64,000 bases of DNA from Cycas panzhihuaensis (lineage: Eukaryota; Cycadophyta), in contig CM041465.1 in NCBI GenBank assembly GCA_023213395.1, positions 143,971,741 to 144,035,740 on the forward strand, written 5' to 3'. The notes under the pieces are model-generated. The model was not told where the DNA came from. It ran no database searches and saw nothing but the letters and a program-made list of their open reading frames with translations. Shown here one piece after another: positions 1 to 11,964 of the stretch (the stretch's first letter is position 1; every line of letters starts with the position of its first letter). The position numbers and the translations under genes were made by a program.

Positions 1-900
1 ATTGGATAATTCCTTTCATGATTCTTTAATTTCCTTAACATATAAGAAACAACTTATATACCTTACATTAAAATTGAACCAAGGCATTTAATGCTTACAT
101 TAGTATAAATTAAGAAGCTTATATTTGGATTGGGTATATCGAGTATAATAGTTACTTCAATAGTTGAAATCTTTCTTCACATGAATTTATCCACATGAAC
201 TTGGCTCCCTTCTTTTATAAATAGGTAATGGGTCCTATAATTTAGGAGAAGTTTTCCATATATCTCTAATAATACCCTATAGGTTCCATGAAAATTATTA
301 CCTCATGTACATTCATTTATGATGGCTAATCTATAATTACTATGATTTTCTATGGATTAATAAAGAAACTTACTTTAGAGATAACATGTCTCAAATAGTA
401 AATTTTCTCTTTATAGAACTCATATTTACTTAGATAAGCATATAACTTATACTCTATAATACATAAACACTCCTTGTGCTCTTATTTAGTTTTTTAGTGG
501 ACTAAGATGTCATCAATGAATACAATGGCAAATTTATCTCAGTATTTTATGAATATTCTATTCATCAAGCATATAAATGTAGTAAGTGCACTAGTCAAAA
601 TGAATGGCAGTAACAAAAATGTATAATGCTCATACCTTGTCCTAATAACTATCTTAAAGATAAATCATCCTTGATTATGATTTGATAATAACTTAACCTC
701 AAATCTATTTTGGTAAATAGATTCACCCCTTTCATTTGATCAAATAACTCTCCAATTCTAAGCAAGGGACATTTATTCTTGATTACTACCTTGTTTATTT
801 ACCTAAAATCTATAAATAGTCTTATGTTCTATATTTCTCGTTATAAATAGAATAGGTACTTTCCATGATGATATGCTTAGTCTAATAAGATATTTATTAA
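1..900 (-). pseudogene. Ty3/gypsy reverse transcriptase remnant
   Basis: Short translated runs on the minus strand match successive RT blocks in the right order. [20 protein letters not shown] is at about 720-800, [19 protein letters not shown] near 660-720, PFILTSALTTFICLMNRIF near 540-610, and the catalytic block FAIVFIDDILVH at about 495-535. KLYAYLSKYEFYKEKIYYLRHVISK-type thumb sequence is at about 380-470. The two catalytic Asp of the DD pair are still readable. Stops and indels separate the blocks, and the edge of the window truncates the gene before RNase H. Confidence 0.8.
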
Positions 901-1479
901 GTAAATCTTATAGTTTCATCTTTAATTATGTTAACTCTAGAGCAACTAGGTGATATGGTACTTTAGATATTAACTTTGCTCTTGCTAGAAGCTTAATCAC
1001 ATAGTCAATATCCTACTTGGGTGGCAATTTGGAAGTTCATTTGAAAACACATCTTTGAAATCTTAAATAACTGGAAGATCTTTAATGTTGGATTCCTTAA
1101 GAGTTTCTTCCTCACTAATATGAGTTATATCTTCTTTGTATCCTTTCTTTAAGCATTTCTTCACTTATATGGCTAGAATGTATTATATGATAACTAGGAG
1201 TTTCTTCCCTTAGATAAGTGTTTTGTCTCCATTATCATCCATACATTCTATTATCTTATTATAGATGTCCATCTTAGCATGGTGCTTTATTAATAGTTCT
1301 AACTAAATAATGGCATCATAATCTCATAATAGCAAAATCTAAAAAGTAACATAAGTAGACCATACTTCCTATTCTAATGGACACAAAGGTATATAGTCTA
1401 TCACCTTTCTCCTATTACCATTAGTCATATATATATATTTCACTTATCCTTATACTTTTCTATCTTAACATTGTACTTA

Positions 1480-1600
1480 TCCACAATTTGAGGATACAAG
1501 GAGTTGTAGTTACTTCTTGAATTAATGAGTATGATGATGTTTTTCCCTATAATTTTTCCTAGTGTTTGAGCCATGATGAATTAATGATCAACTTACCTTC
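1480..1600 (-). pseudogene. Ty3/gypsy aspartic protease remnant
   Basis: Minus-strand translation reads MAQTLGKIIGKNIIILINSR followed by SNYNSLYPQIV. It fits the retropepsin pattern in which a beta strand leads into hydrophobic-IDSGS-xNxI. The catalytic Asp is replaced by Asn and the Gly by Arg (LINSR at 1515-1529), so it would be inactive. It lies between the gag and RT remnants as expected. Confidence 0.55.
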
Positions 1601-1898
1601 CTTTCATTACTATATGGGCATGTATAACACCTTCTTCCTAAACTACATCTATTACTTTAACTTATATTTTAACATCATGGGATCTACCTCTTATTCTTGG
1701 CCTTTATGGATAATTATTAGTACTATTCCTTAGTTTATTACATTAATAATATCTAACTTCTTTGAAACTCTTAAGAGCATTCAAATATGGTAGGCTAGGC
1801 CTTCGATTGTCTTATGGGTGGTTGAAATCTCTCACTTCTTGATTGAACTAGTATAACTTGAAATTCTTCCTTGATTATACTTAGATTAAATGGAATCC

Positions 1899-1920
1899 AC
1901 ACCCCACCCCCCACCCCCCC
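1899..1920. repeat. C-rich tract
   Basis: A 22-base run made only of C and A (C blocks of 4, 6 and 7) in strongly AT-rich sequence. The minus strand is correspondingly G-rich and could form a four-stranded structure. It lies between the gag and protease remnants and may be a decayed Gly/Pro-coding run. Confidence 0.6.
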
Positions 1921-2039
1921 ATGTAACTAAATTATCATGAGGTCTCTTATTCTAATCTTTATAATATCTAGCCTTGTTATTCACTTATTTTAATATTTTT
2001 TATTCATGGATACTAATTTTGTTTTAGATGCTTTCACTC

Positions 2040-2520
2040 AATCCATTGATGAACTAATGTGCTTTTATTCTCTTCTTAGATGTTAGGTATATATTGAAGG
2101 AACTCCATGAATTATCTCTCATACCCCTCTACTATCATCCTTCCTTGATTTAATTTATGAAAGGACTTAGCTTCTTGTCATAGTAGCATTCAAAAGGTGC
2201 TTCTTAAAATATTTGATGAACTTTCTCCATCTTAATTCTCTCTCTTAAATATTTTTTACCTTCTTGTGGAGATCCTAATAAAAGGATACTTTTCTAGTTA
2301 AGTTATTGACAATAATTCTCATCCTCTTATTAGAGATTAATTTGTATAACATGAAGTACTTTTCAATGTTAAGTAGCCATGCTTATGCTTCATCTTTATT
2401 TTTTATTTCCCCATTAAAAGTATGTGCATTTACCTTTCTCCTTTCAAACTAAAGTATATTCTTTCTACCTCCTTACCATGGCCTTAGACTACTACTAGAG
2501 GATTTTATACTAATAGAGCA
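2040..2520 (-). pseudogene. Ty3/gypsy gag (Retrotrans_gag-like) remnant
   Basis: In two minus-strand frames the sequence reads FIKYFKKHLLNATMTRS and then FHKLNQGRMIVEGYER followed by FMEFLQYIP. These fit the typical capsid region of plant gypsy gag (FxxxYFPxxxR... FLxLKQGxMSVxxYExxFxELxxYxP). A frameshift separates the two runs. Identification is by pattern recall and is moderately secure because protease and RT follow in order. Confidence 0.55.
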
Positions 2521-3060
2521 ATGTTATCCACCATAAATCTAAGCCCTTCTCTTAGGTTTCCATCTAAAATATTTGTTAATTAATGGTTTTGGACATCTAC
2601 TTCTCTTTTCATTGGTCTTGGTGCACTAATACCACTTGTTTTTCCTATCTTAGCCAATGGTTTATTGGACGTTATAAAGCATTGATTTATGGTTCTTCGT
2701 AGTAATGTCATGCTCCCTTATGATCCTTTCATTATCTTCTTTATAAATTTTTATTTGCTCTTGCAAGGTGAGAGCAATTCCCACTAAATCAATCAAGATA
2801 TCATCTTATGGGTCCTCTCTATATCTTGGAAGTTCTTTACTTCCAACCTCTTTAGTATTAAGGCTTCCTTGACCTTCATGAACCATCCATGAATCATCCC
2901 TATGACAAGTTCAACCTATACTTATGTTATTTTCTTATTCACTTCCATGATCTTCTCCCAAATCCTTAATAATTCCCTATCAATGTGCTTGAACATGACG
3001 TTAAAATTCTTATAAGCTCTTTACTAGATATATAAGCTTCAACCTTATTTTCTAATACCA

Positions 3061-3720
3061 CTTATGAGGATACCAACCTAACCTAATACAAACCTTAGGC
3101 ACCTTTACCACTCCTAACTAGAACTTACCTAAGTTAACTAACTAAGTCCAATGCTAGACGTCTCAACTTGAATTGTTAAAGCTTAAGTAGAGCACCATAT
3201 ATACAATGAAATAGTCATGCCTAATAGATACAATAAGTCTAAGCAGATAAAGCTGCTCCATAATTTAAATTATAATAATATCTTTAGTAGGTACAATAAA
3301 CTAATATAATTCAAACATTAGTAATGTCTTAAGGCAATAATAATTTAATTGCTTAGATAGATTTACTATTTAACTTCTTAAATTACCTAAAAGAAAATTA
3401 CCCTCGATCTACGAAATATGATATAAATGCTAAAGTATTGGTTAGTCTTTTAATACTTAAATCCATTTTTTTCCATAAAACTCCTCTAGATTATATTGCA
3501 TTTATAGAAATTATATTAATATTTAACCTTACACATAGCTACCATAAGTTCTCATTAAGATTTTAGCACACTACTTTAGTAAGTAAGAATATATTATTTT
3601 CACATCTCTATATGTTAGGCTAGTTTATGATATCATACCGTATATAGTTTTTCACTAAATTAATCTCTTTGGACTATCTCACTATAATCTCTCACATGTG
3701 ATGGGGTGGTGATCTCTTTT
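3061..3720 (-). other. Possible 5' LTR remnant of the left-edge gypsy element
   Basis: This stretch follows a weak primer-site match (3049-3060) on the minus-strand element and begins TTATGAGGATACC, which could be a decayed TG-type LTR end. No second copy is in the window, so the LTR identity and its right limit are unproven. I see no coding sequence in it. Confidence 0.25.
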
Positions 3721-4662
3721 GCAACACAAGCATGCAAGTAGAATAACATATCTCAAAGAAAACAAAACCAAGCTCTCCATAAAAATATTTCTTTTGTAAA
3801 TTTCTAGTTTTCTATTCGAAAAAAATTAAAAACTATAAATAGATTGTTTTTACAATATATAAGTACGTAAATTCATGGCCTTTGGCAATGAAAATATCTT
3901 AACTACCATCCCCTACAATTAGAAAACAAATTTAGAGTAAGAAAAACCCCAAATCTAACATTTTCTATTTTTAGTAAGTTTTTGAATATGCTTCAAGTTG
4001 TATAAAAATTGACTCATAGGTAGTTCAACATGTCATGATCCCTACAAAAACTCTAATAAAGTAAAAGTAATTTCCTAACTAAGAAAAGTAATACCCATAA
4101 TTTTTTACAAAATTTAAAAAAAAAACTTAAACTAAAAATTTGGACAACCAGATAACATATTTTTTGACCTAAAATCAATTTATAATGATTACAGAGTAGT
4201 AGAATTTCTTTAAAGCCTATGAAACTTTTTAAGATGGTCATTTTGATATGTGATAGTCCATACTTTTAATCACATGGCATTGACTTACGTTATTTCTAAT
4301 AAATAACATTTTCTAGATCCTCCCACATCAATGTGTTTCATACCATATAATCAAGGAGAAGAATGGGAACTCATCTAACCTAATTTTTTATCCTAAAAAT
4401 TGGAAAAACAAGAACTCACTCATCCCTCAAAAGAATAGGAAATTCACTCAAACCTACTTTATTTCATAAATACTATTATAAATAAATAGTTATATGAGAT
4501 CAAATTAATAATCCACAAATATATTTATAATACTTGCCCATCCAAGCCTTTATATTAGATGATGGCAATTAGTATAGGGTGAATCTATCATAGATTATCC
4601 CCTATTGAATTTACCTTCCAAGATGATCAAACAAAAAAATTTATATATCATTAGTCATTTTT
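3721..4662. other. AT-rich intergenic stretch, nothing recognised
   Basis: Stops are dense in all frames. The only open stretch is a 62-codon low-complexity minus frame at 4053-4241 with no recognisable motif. No repeat partner was found elsewhere in the window. Confidence 0.5.
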
Positions 4663-4906
4663 TATTATAAACTACCTTAAATGAAGTAATCAACTAATTA
4701 TTATCAAAGCATCTTGTTAAATGGTTGCAACTATTTGTGAAAGAGCCCTATTTTGTACATATAAATATGTCTCAATTATAATATTCATAATCATTTATTT
4801 TATCAATTAAATTATTTGGTCTTTTTTACTATTAAATCTTTCAAGCACTCTTATGTAATTATTAAAACCTAACTATTTCTTCAAGTGATGGAGAAGGTTC
4901 ATAACA
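4663..4906 (+). repeat. 5' LTR (244 bp) of BRCT-carrying element
   Basis: Direct repeat of 9103-9346, same length. It starts TATTATAAACTACC against TGTTACAAACCACC in the partner and ends ATAACA. The intact TG and CA ends survive in different copies. Confidence 0.85.
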
Positions 4907-4908
4907 AG

Positions 4909-4920
4909 TGGTATCAAAGT
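4909..4920 (+). other. Primer binding site, tRNA-iMet type
   Basis: TGGTATCAAAGT lies 2 bp inside the left LTR. The plant iMet primer complement is TGGTATCAGAGC. Both differences are transitions. Confidence 0.8.
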
Positions 4921-7344
4921 GAGTTCAGCTTGGCTCAATTCATATTGATAATCTTCATCTAATCTATTCACTCCTACATTTTGGTGTTTATGAAAATCTT
5001 AGTTGTTAGCCCTTGTTTGCAAGTGTAATACTAAGTCTAGGAATTACTTCACTCATGTAGGCACTACATTATTTTTCTAGTGTGGTCCATCACTTAGTTT
5101 AAGCAGTTTATATAGACTGTGTTTGCATTCTATGATCTCAACATAATGCCCTACTATATATTCTCATTCTATCATATCAAATCTATCATAATCACTATTA
5201 AATTTATCACCTTAGCATAATAAATTGATCACTCTCACCCCACTCATTCTGCCACATTAAACTTGTTAAAGAAATGTAGATATTATACACTAGTATTTGC
5301 CTTAACCACTTTCATATCATCAGTTTTCACTTATAATTGTAGATGCCTTACATCACTCTTATATTATTGGGTGTTTCTTATAATTATAGCAAGACTATAG
5401 TCATATTAGTTTAATAACATTATCTCCTAAATTAAACTAATAATCACATTCATATTAAAGCCACACAGATGCCCACCATCTTATTATCTATATTGTATAT
5501 TTAATACATTAATAATGCTAATTTATTAAATCATTCTATCTTGTGACATACCTATTATCCTCTTATAACCTTATCACCCTATCGTAGTCATCTCCAAATG
5601 ATGATTCTAAGTTGCTTGCCAGCTATATAATTATATACTCAACATTGATGTTAAGTTGCTTGCTAGTTATATAATTATATATATTACAAAATATAATATT
5701 TTATCTATTAGCATTGTGTTGAAATGTTATGAAAAATTAATCTTTCTACAATTTTACATATTTAGTTTTGTATATGAATCCATACAAAAATAATGATATA
5801 AATATACAAAAAAAAAAGAAAAAAAGTTCTATTGTTAAGCTTCCATCTGTGTTAATATCAATAAATTGCAAACAAAGTAATTACATACACTAAGAGCCAC
5901 ATGAATAAACTTCATGAGAGTCAAAACATTAGTCAAACATCATTGTAATATACTTTACATGGTCTATAACTTGTTAAGTAATAGAAATTGTTAAATGTAT
6001 TAAGATGCTATGAAATTACACTTTACCTAAATTAGCTAGCAACAACACCTCTGATAGAATTATGGCATTGGAAAATAGTAATTAACCAGTATCTACTTTT
6101 ACCCAGCTCCATGCTACATGTATGTAAATTATATCTAAGAACCCTTGAGTGAAGGGTGTACACATTTACACTATGAAGAAGGATATGGAGGTGTCCTCAT
6201 CCACATCAATAAGGGGTAATTGGAACTAGTAATTTAGATAAAAGAACAAACATTCGAATCACACATAGGGCATGTTGATCTATTATGGTCATACCCTATA
6301 GATATAGGCAAAAATAATATTGTGTCAACTCTTATATGTAGAATAATTCCCATATTTATACATACAATCTACATTGCCCATATTACATTCGTCGACTATT
6401 GCCTCTACTCATAAAAATATTTTCATTCACCCACATCTTTATTATTGTCCTCTATTCACATAAATGCATTTTTATATATATACACCCATTATAATACTCA
6501 ACATTCATTAATTGAAAATAAATATATATAAACACCACCAGTTTTATATTGTCTCAATGACATAAGCACCTACATAGGCCAGTTTGTGTGTATTCGAGAA
6601 TTGAGTTTGATTGTTGAGTCTGAATATATGATCCATAATCAGGATACATAATTACATATTAGATACATGATACACGCACTCGATATGAACACTTACATAC
6701 AATGAATCTATCTATTAAATTATCTTGATAGAATACATGATAAATTTTGTAGTCAATTATATAATAAATCACTTCAATGATTAAATATATATGTTAAGCA
6801 CCATGTTATATGCTCTTGTATAACTGTGAGCTATTCTCATACTATTATCTTATCACCCTGTGGCATCCCCATTGTGACTTGCCATATCCATTTTGAAAAG
6901 ACACATATATTTCCCACTTTTAAGCAACTATATCAATCATACCTTCTCACATGCTACCTAATAGAGTGCATATTGCATGATCTATGCCTCTCGTAGCCTT
7001 TTATAAATCCATATATGTTTATATATGAGGTATCTACCTTTGTCAAGCATAATATATAATCACTTTTCTCCCTAAGGTGGTTACAAATTGAATATATTAG
7101 CGTATAGTTATACAAAGAATATCGTGATAGTTTTTTAGAAAACAAGGTCTATATATATGATATGTTATACCCACCTTAACACATTACATAAAGATTGCAC
7201 ATAGGTCCCCACACCTCCTATATAAATATCTTAGGTACAAGCAAGGGAATGAGAATATTATTCTAAGGAATAAGATTTATGCTACTAGGATTTGACCCTA
7301 TAACATAAAATAAACATACAACAAAGCTTGAACATAATGGGACA
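4921..7344 (+). other. Internal region of BRCT-carrying element, no coding recognised
   Basis: AT-rich with dense stops on both strands. I found no gag, protease, integrase or reverse transcriptase motif. A 63-codon minus frame at 6954-7145 has no family signature. Confidence 0.5.
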
Positions 7345-7861
7345 CTCAATGTGGGATGATATAATGTGAGATGTACTCATGTCATTATTTACCAATTCAC
7401 ATATAATGATCCTATTTTCACTATGGCTAGGAAGGATGGGAAGGTATTGGTTACACACTTATGGCTTATAGATAGTTTAGCTAAGGGAGTGCTTGTAGAT
7501 ACTAATAAGATTTTGTACAGACCTATGAGAGATATAATTAGCATTCTAGGTAGCACATCCTTATGTATATGCTTGATAGGGTATCAAGGTCCAGATTGTT
7601 GTGACATTATAAGAATGATTGAAACAATGGATATATAATTTACAAAGCTATTGATTGTGAGTAAAGTAACACATCTTATTTGTTATAAGTATAAAGGGGA
7701 CAAGTACAAGGTTGCTAAACAAATGGTATTAAAGCTAGTTAACCATTATTGGCTTAAAGATTATTTGAAGGTTTAGTCATTACTTCCTAAAGAGAATTAC
7801 TAGAAAGCTAGATGGGAAGTAGAGCTTTCAGAGGCAAAGGCTAATGATTCAGAGGATGTTT
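7345..7861 (+). pseudogene. Captured BRCT-domain gene fragment (At4g02110-like)
   Basis: One continuous frame encodes two adjacent BRCT repeats, broken only by stop codons. The first contains CTHVIIYQFTYNDPIFTMAR, VTHLWLIDSLAKGVLVDTNK and ILYRPMRDI. The second contains CLIGYQGPD, DIIRMIETMDI, VTHLICYKYKGDKYKVAKQM and LVNHYWLKDYLKV, then an acidic NDSEDV end. From memory, this order and wording match the tandem BRCT head of plant proteins like Arabidopsis At4g02110, a phosphopeptide-binding protein of DNA-damage type. The in-frame stops replace a Gln (after MDI) and a Trp (after DYLKV) expected in the family, as C-to-T or G-to-A changes would. No intron-sized gap separates the repeats, hinting at an RNA-mediated origin. 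It lies inside an LTR pair, in sense. Confidence 0.8.
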
Positions 7862-8420
7862 GAGATAGCAAAAGCCATCTACCTCTATTGTTAACACACA
7901 ATCAAGTCTTACATAATTATTCTACTAGTTTACATGGACCTCTTATGGTGCCAAATTTAAAACCCCTTTCACATACTAGATTAGATAATTTGATTGTTAT
8001 AAATAAGAAATTGCCAAGGATAAAACTTTTACCTAAAGAGCATACATAAGCAAGGTCTTGTAGAAAATTGGAAAGGAATAAGAAGCTTTTAGACATAGAG
8101 AGTAGAGATAAACATAAATAATCTTCTTTGATATTAGTAAACCTCGATGATGCCTACTTGTTAGTATTAGACAAACAATCAAAGGAGCAAGTAAGAAGAT
8201 TATAAGAATTACATTAAAAAAAATCATTTAAAAATCTTGAAGGACATATGGATAAATATGTCAACAAGGTAGATGAGGATGGCACATCTATATTAAAAGC
8301 CAATGGAATACAAGATCATGTAATACAGAAAGAAAAAGGCCCTACAAAGCAAATCATAATCCCAATATATAATTTGAGTATGCAAGATAAAAATATATAT
8401 ATACAATAGAAAATAAGGGT
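7862..8420 (+). pseudogene. Probable continuation of captured BRCT gene
   Basis: The same frame continues past the stop at 7859-7861 with a hydrophilic composition: LPLLLTHNQVLHNYSTSLHG, LPRIKLLPKEH, RKLERNKKLLDIESRDKHK, NLEGHMDKYVNKVDEDG. Stops are relatively sparse. This suits the low-complexity central region that follows the BRCT pair in this protein type, but I recognise no domain. It could instead be chance open sequence. Confidence 0.4.
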
Positions 8421-9090
8421 AAACCATTGATAGTTGATAAGGACAAAAAGTTAGTATCATTTTCAAAAGAATATATAACAATTTATAAAAAAGATATCAA
8501 GTATATGCTAAAATGGTCATTAATGCTAGTGATGATATGTATATTCCTCGATAAATTGAAGAAGAACCAACTAGTACTAATAACATCACTTGATTAATCT
8601 AAACATAAGTTTACTAATACTAACAATAATAAGTTCACCTTCTAATTGACCAAATAATATGAATCAAATAACTATAGCATATATACCTAAGGATTTTCTA
8701 ATCTCAACAATAATCATTTCACCTCCTAATGAATCTGAGAAGATCTTAAGCATTGGTATAGAGTCTTATATTCTAAAATAATACTACATCTATCAATAGT
8801 TTGAAGTCAAAATTGAATAGAAGATTCCTTGGTAGTAACTTTTAACCTATAGGTAAAAGCATATAGAAATTTGATATTCTTATGGTTAGAATCTACAAAA
8901 AAAAATTAATTAATCTATAATCACATCAACTTATTTAAGTTTTCCCTTATATTCATATTTATGATTGTTTAAAGTTCCAATAATTACGACTCAATGACAT
9001 GCATCAGATAATTATGATATCATTTTATTAGCAAGAGGTGACATTAGGCCAATTGTTATCTCAATCATATTTTGACGATGAAACATTTTA

Positions 9091-9102
9091 AGGAGGGGGT
9101 CT
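9091..9102 (+). other. Polypurine tract of BRCT-carrying element
   Basis: AGGAGGGGGTCT abuts the TG start of the right LTR, the expected place for plus-strand priming. Confidence 0.75.
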
Positions 9103-9346
9103 TGTTACAAACCACCTAAAATGAAGTAATCAACTAATCATTATCAAAAGGCCTTATTGAATGATTACAACTATTCATAAAAGAGCCATATTTTGTGCAT
9201 ATAAAAATGCTCCAATTGTAGCATTCATCATTACTTATTTTATCAATTAAATTATTTGGTCTTTTTTCCTATTAAATACTTCAAGCACTTTTATATAATC
9301 TTTAAAACTTGGTTATTTCTTCAAGTTATAGAGAAGGTCCATAATG
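9103..9346 (+). repeat. 3' LTR (244 bp) of BRCT-carrying element
   Basis: Partner of 4663-4906. Starts TGTTACAAACCACC and ends ATAATG, a decayed ATAACA. Confidence 0.85.
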
Positions 9347-11499
9347 TTTTCGATCTTAGTTATACATTATAAAATCTTTATAAAAGTCTTAATCTCTAAT
9401 TATATCTCTAACTTCTCTTAAGTATGCCATCACCTCTCCCTCTCCCTATGTCCCCCATTATCATTAAATCTCTATAATTATCCTCCACATCCTTCCTTAT
9501 CTTTCCCTCTCTATGTTTTCTATAATGCTACAACTCTTCAGCTTCTAATATTATTTCCATTCTAATATTACAACTCTTTAGCTTCTAAGACTGCTTGTAT
9601 TTTAATAATATAACTCTTTAGATTCTAAGACTATTCATATCCCCACCACCTATCATTATCTTTGTAAATCATTAACTTTCACGATAGATGATTCAATAAT
9701 CCTACTCTACTTTGTAGTCCTTCCCACTCACTAATTCTCCTCCTTTGTTTTTCACTCATTGCCTCCTTTGAACAATTAACTACTTTATGAATTGCTCAAG
9801 ATCTTTCCATGTGTCCTCTTATTACTCTATTAATTACCTCCTTATAAATATTTAAACCACTCTTACTTCATCTAAATGATTGGTTTGCTTGTGAGTTACA
9901 CCAAATATGGCCATGTATTCTTAAAATAGGTAGTTTAAATTCAAACTTATGTGAATATCTAACCATCGATGCTCCACTTGTAATCTCATCCTTTATAAAT
10001 CTACCATTTTCTTTTATTGTTACTCTTCTATATGAATAGTTCAGATTAAGTCATACACACTATCATCTAATGGCATAGATCACTATTTACATTCTTTTCT
10101 TTATTTTGCCCCATTTCATCTTGTAACTTATAAACTAATTTAATATTTTCTTGCTTTTCTTCATAAATCTATGAGATGTAAGATTTCCCTTCTCTTTCTC
10201 TTTATTATATATACAATTATGATTTTATTATGTAATCTCCATCTAATAACCATGGCTTACTCACACTTCATCCTTTCACTAACTCCATCTCTTTCTTTTA
10301 TCTCTTCTTCTTTAATCAATGGCTAGGATTAAATATTTCATCTTTAATCTGGTAGTCCCTTATTTATCTTACATCTTTGCCATTCCTTATATTCTTTTAT
10401 TTCCCACAACATTTTTTTCTTATGACTTGTGCCTCAAATGATAATCACCCTACATTCTCTCTTATCATAAGTGAGGTATAAGACATCACCCATTTCTCAT
10501 ACTCATGCTCTTCTTCAATAAAATATAAGTTTTTACTTGACATCTGTAAGATATAAGATATTATACCTTCACCCACATCTCATAACTTCTAACACCAAAA
10601 CATCACTTTTTAATGTTACATCTACAATATGCAAGGTACATGATTCTTCCACTCAAGTTCTTCAAAATTTGACTAAGATTATAGTGTGGACATTTTAACT
10701 ACATTCTATCTATAGTATTCCTTAATACTTTTACATTCTTTCTAGTATTCTTGTAATACTTCATATAACTCAACTCACTTAAGCTTATTGAATTCCAACA
10801 ACACATTGCTAAATATTATCATATAAAGGGGATGCTCCTACATCAATATCAACATCATTCTAGTGGAATTATAATGGTCCCATATTTTCTCATAGCCAAT
10901 CACCTATGAAGCTTTTCCTCTCTATTCTTCCCTCACTTATATAATATGCTCTCCCATGTAATACTATCCTAATTGAGCAATCAAGTTCCTTTTTTATAAT
11001 GGAGGGATCACTAAAAATATTTTATAAGCTTATTATAAGTGTTAGCATGTACTTATATATAATTACAAAGGTCTCAACCTTGGATATAATCTTATAAATT
11101 AATAATAAGATAGTGCATCCTTTTACCTAATGGAGCATGGAATAATTGCCTATCTCATAATAAGATACTCTATGCTAATAAATAGAAATAATTACATCAT
11201 GGTTGAAAATAAGTGGTCTTCAATAAGTGAAGTGAGTAGGTTAAATATATGAGAGAGTGATACTAGATTGTCATTATTTCTTTAATCTCCTACTCATTTT
11301 TTCATTTAATATATAAGGTGTTTACTAACTTACTAAGAGCTTAATCAACTCCTTTTATCTGGAAATCCTATATAGCATCCTTAGGTTCCCAACCCTTGTA
11401 ATTTATAGGTGTTGTAGGTAAATCTCATCAACTAGTTTACCAAGTAGATAGCACTCTTTTGGGAGGAGAAAAAATCTAGGAAAACCTAGAAATTTATTC
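9347..11499. other. AT-rich stretch, no gene recognised
   Basis: C/T-rich on the plus strand in places, with dense stops in all frames. Apart from a 40-bp tandem repeat at 9531-9650 I find no LTR pair, primer site or coding motif. Confidence 0.5.
9531..9650. repeat. Three imperfect copies of a 40-bp tandem repeat
   Basis: The phrase AACTCTTyAGCTTCTAA recurs at 9532, 9572 and (as AACTCTTTAGATTCTAA) 9612, an exact 40-bp period with decayed spacers. Confidence 0.75.
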
Positions 11500-11964
11500 T
11501 AAAGGCATTTAATAAGGTGATATAAAACTTCCCACTATTTTCCTTTATGCTAATACAGTCTCAAATATAGTTCAAGAAGCATATCCATACACCTTTATTA
11601 CATACTTTACAGGTTGAGTCCCCTAGAGGTAATTACATATCAATAGGTTAAGGAGTCCTTGGAAGTTTAGTCATGGAAAGTTAGATCCATTAGGAACCTT
11701 TACAAAGACTTCTTCTCATTCATCTTTGAATCACCTATAGTGTTTAAGTAGGCCCTAAGAAAATACCCATGGATGTGTATAAGCAACTTGGTTATTTTTA
11801 ACCATTGGGAACCTAGTTTCTCAATTGATACAATTATAGCCTTCAAATTTAAATTTTTGGGTCTCCCCATACACCTTTGGACCTTTCTAAGGACCTTATT
11901 GATAAAACAATTAATGATTGATTTTATTACTTTTTTAAGGATTCATTGTATTGTATTTATGTAA
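11500..11964 (+). pseudogene. DUF4283-type fragment (plant LINE ORF1-like)
   Basis: The plus-strand frame reads FFSFIFESPIVFK, then ALRKYPWMCISNLVIFNHWE and PSFSIDTIIAFKFKFLGLPI followed by HLWTFL. This fits the DUF4283 pattern of plant L1-type ORF1 and related zinc-knuckle proteins: FxFxFxSxxxAxxALxxxPWxxxxxxLxLxxWxPxFxP...WVxLPGLPLxxW. The strongest piece is uninterrupted from 11773 to 11961. No endonuclease or RT of a LINE follows, so it is a fragment. The start limit is approximate, and a domesticated DUF4283 gene is an alternative source. Confidence 0.55.

Larger units (their letters stand above)
1..3060 (-). mobile_element. Degenerate Ty3/gypsy retrotransposon (gag-pol remnant)
   Basis: Reading the minus strand from about 3060 down to the window edge gives, in order, a gag-like stretch, a protease-like motif and a reverse transcriptase. 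This is the Ty3/gypsy order. RNase H and integrase would lie to the left, outside the window. A weak match to the tRNA-iMet primer complement lies at 3049-3060 (9 of 12 bases), which would put the 5' LTR just right of it. Every domain is riddled with stops and small indels, so no product is expected. The RT wording (FIDDIL, MNRIF, VISK) looks chromovirus-like. The lineage is an inference, the superfamily is not. Confidence 0.75.
4663..9346 (+). mobile_element. LTR retrotransposon carrying a BRCT host-gene fragment
   Basis: Two 244-bp direct repeats (4663-4906 and 9103-9346) bound a 4.2-kb internal region. The left repeat is followed at 4909-4920 by TGGTATCAAAGT, matching 10 of 12 bases of the tRNA-iMet primer complement. 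The right repeat is preceded by a purine tract at 9091-9102. The flanks, TTTTT at 4658-4662 and TTTTC at 9347-9351, could be a decayed 5-bp target duplication. No gag or pol is recognisable. The only coding-like content is a BRCT gene fragment in the same orientation, so this was probably a non-autonomous element. The LTRs differ at roughly one base in six by eye, so it is old. Confidence 0.82.
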
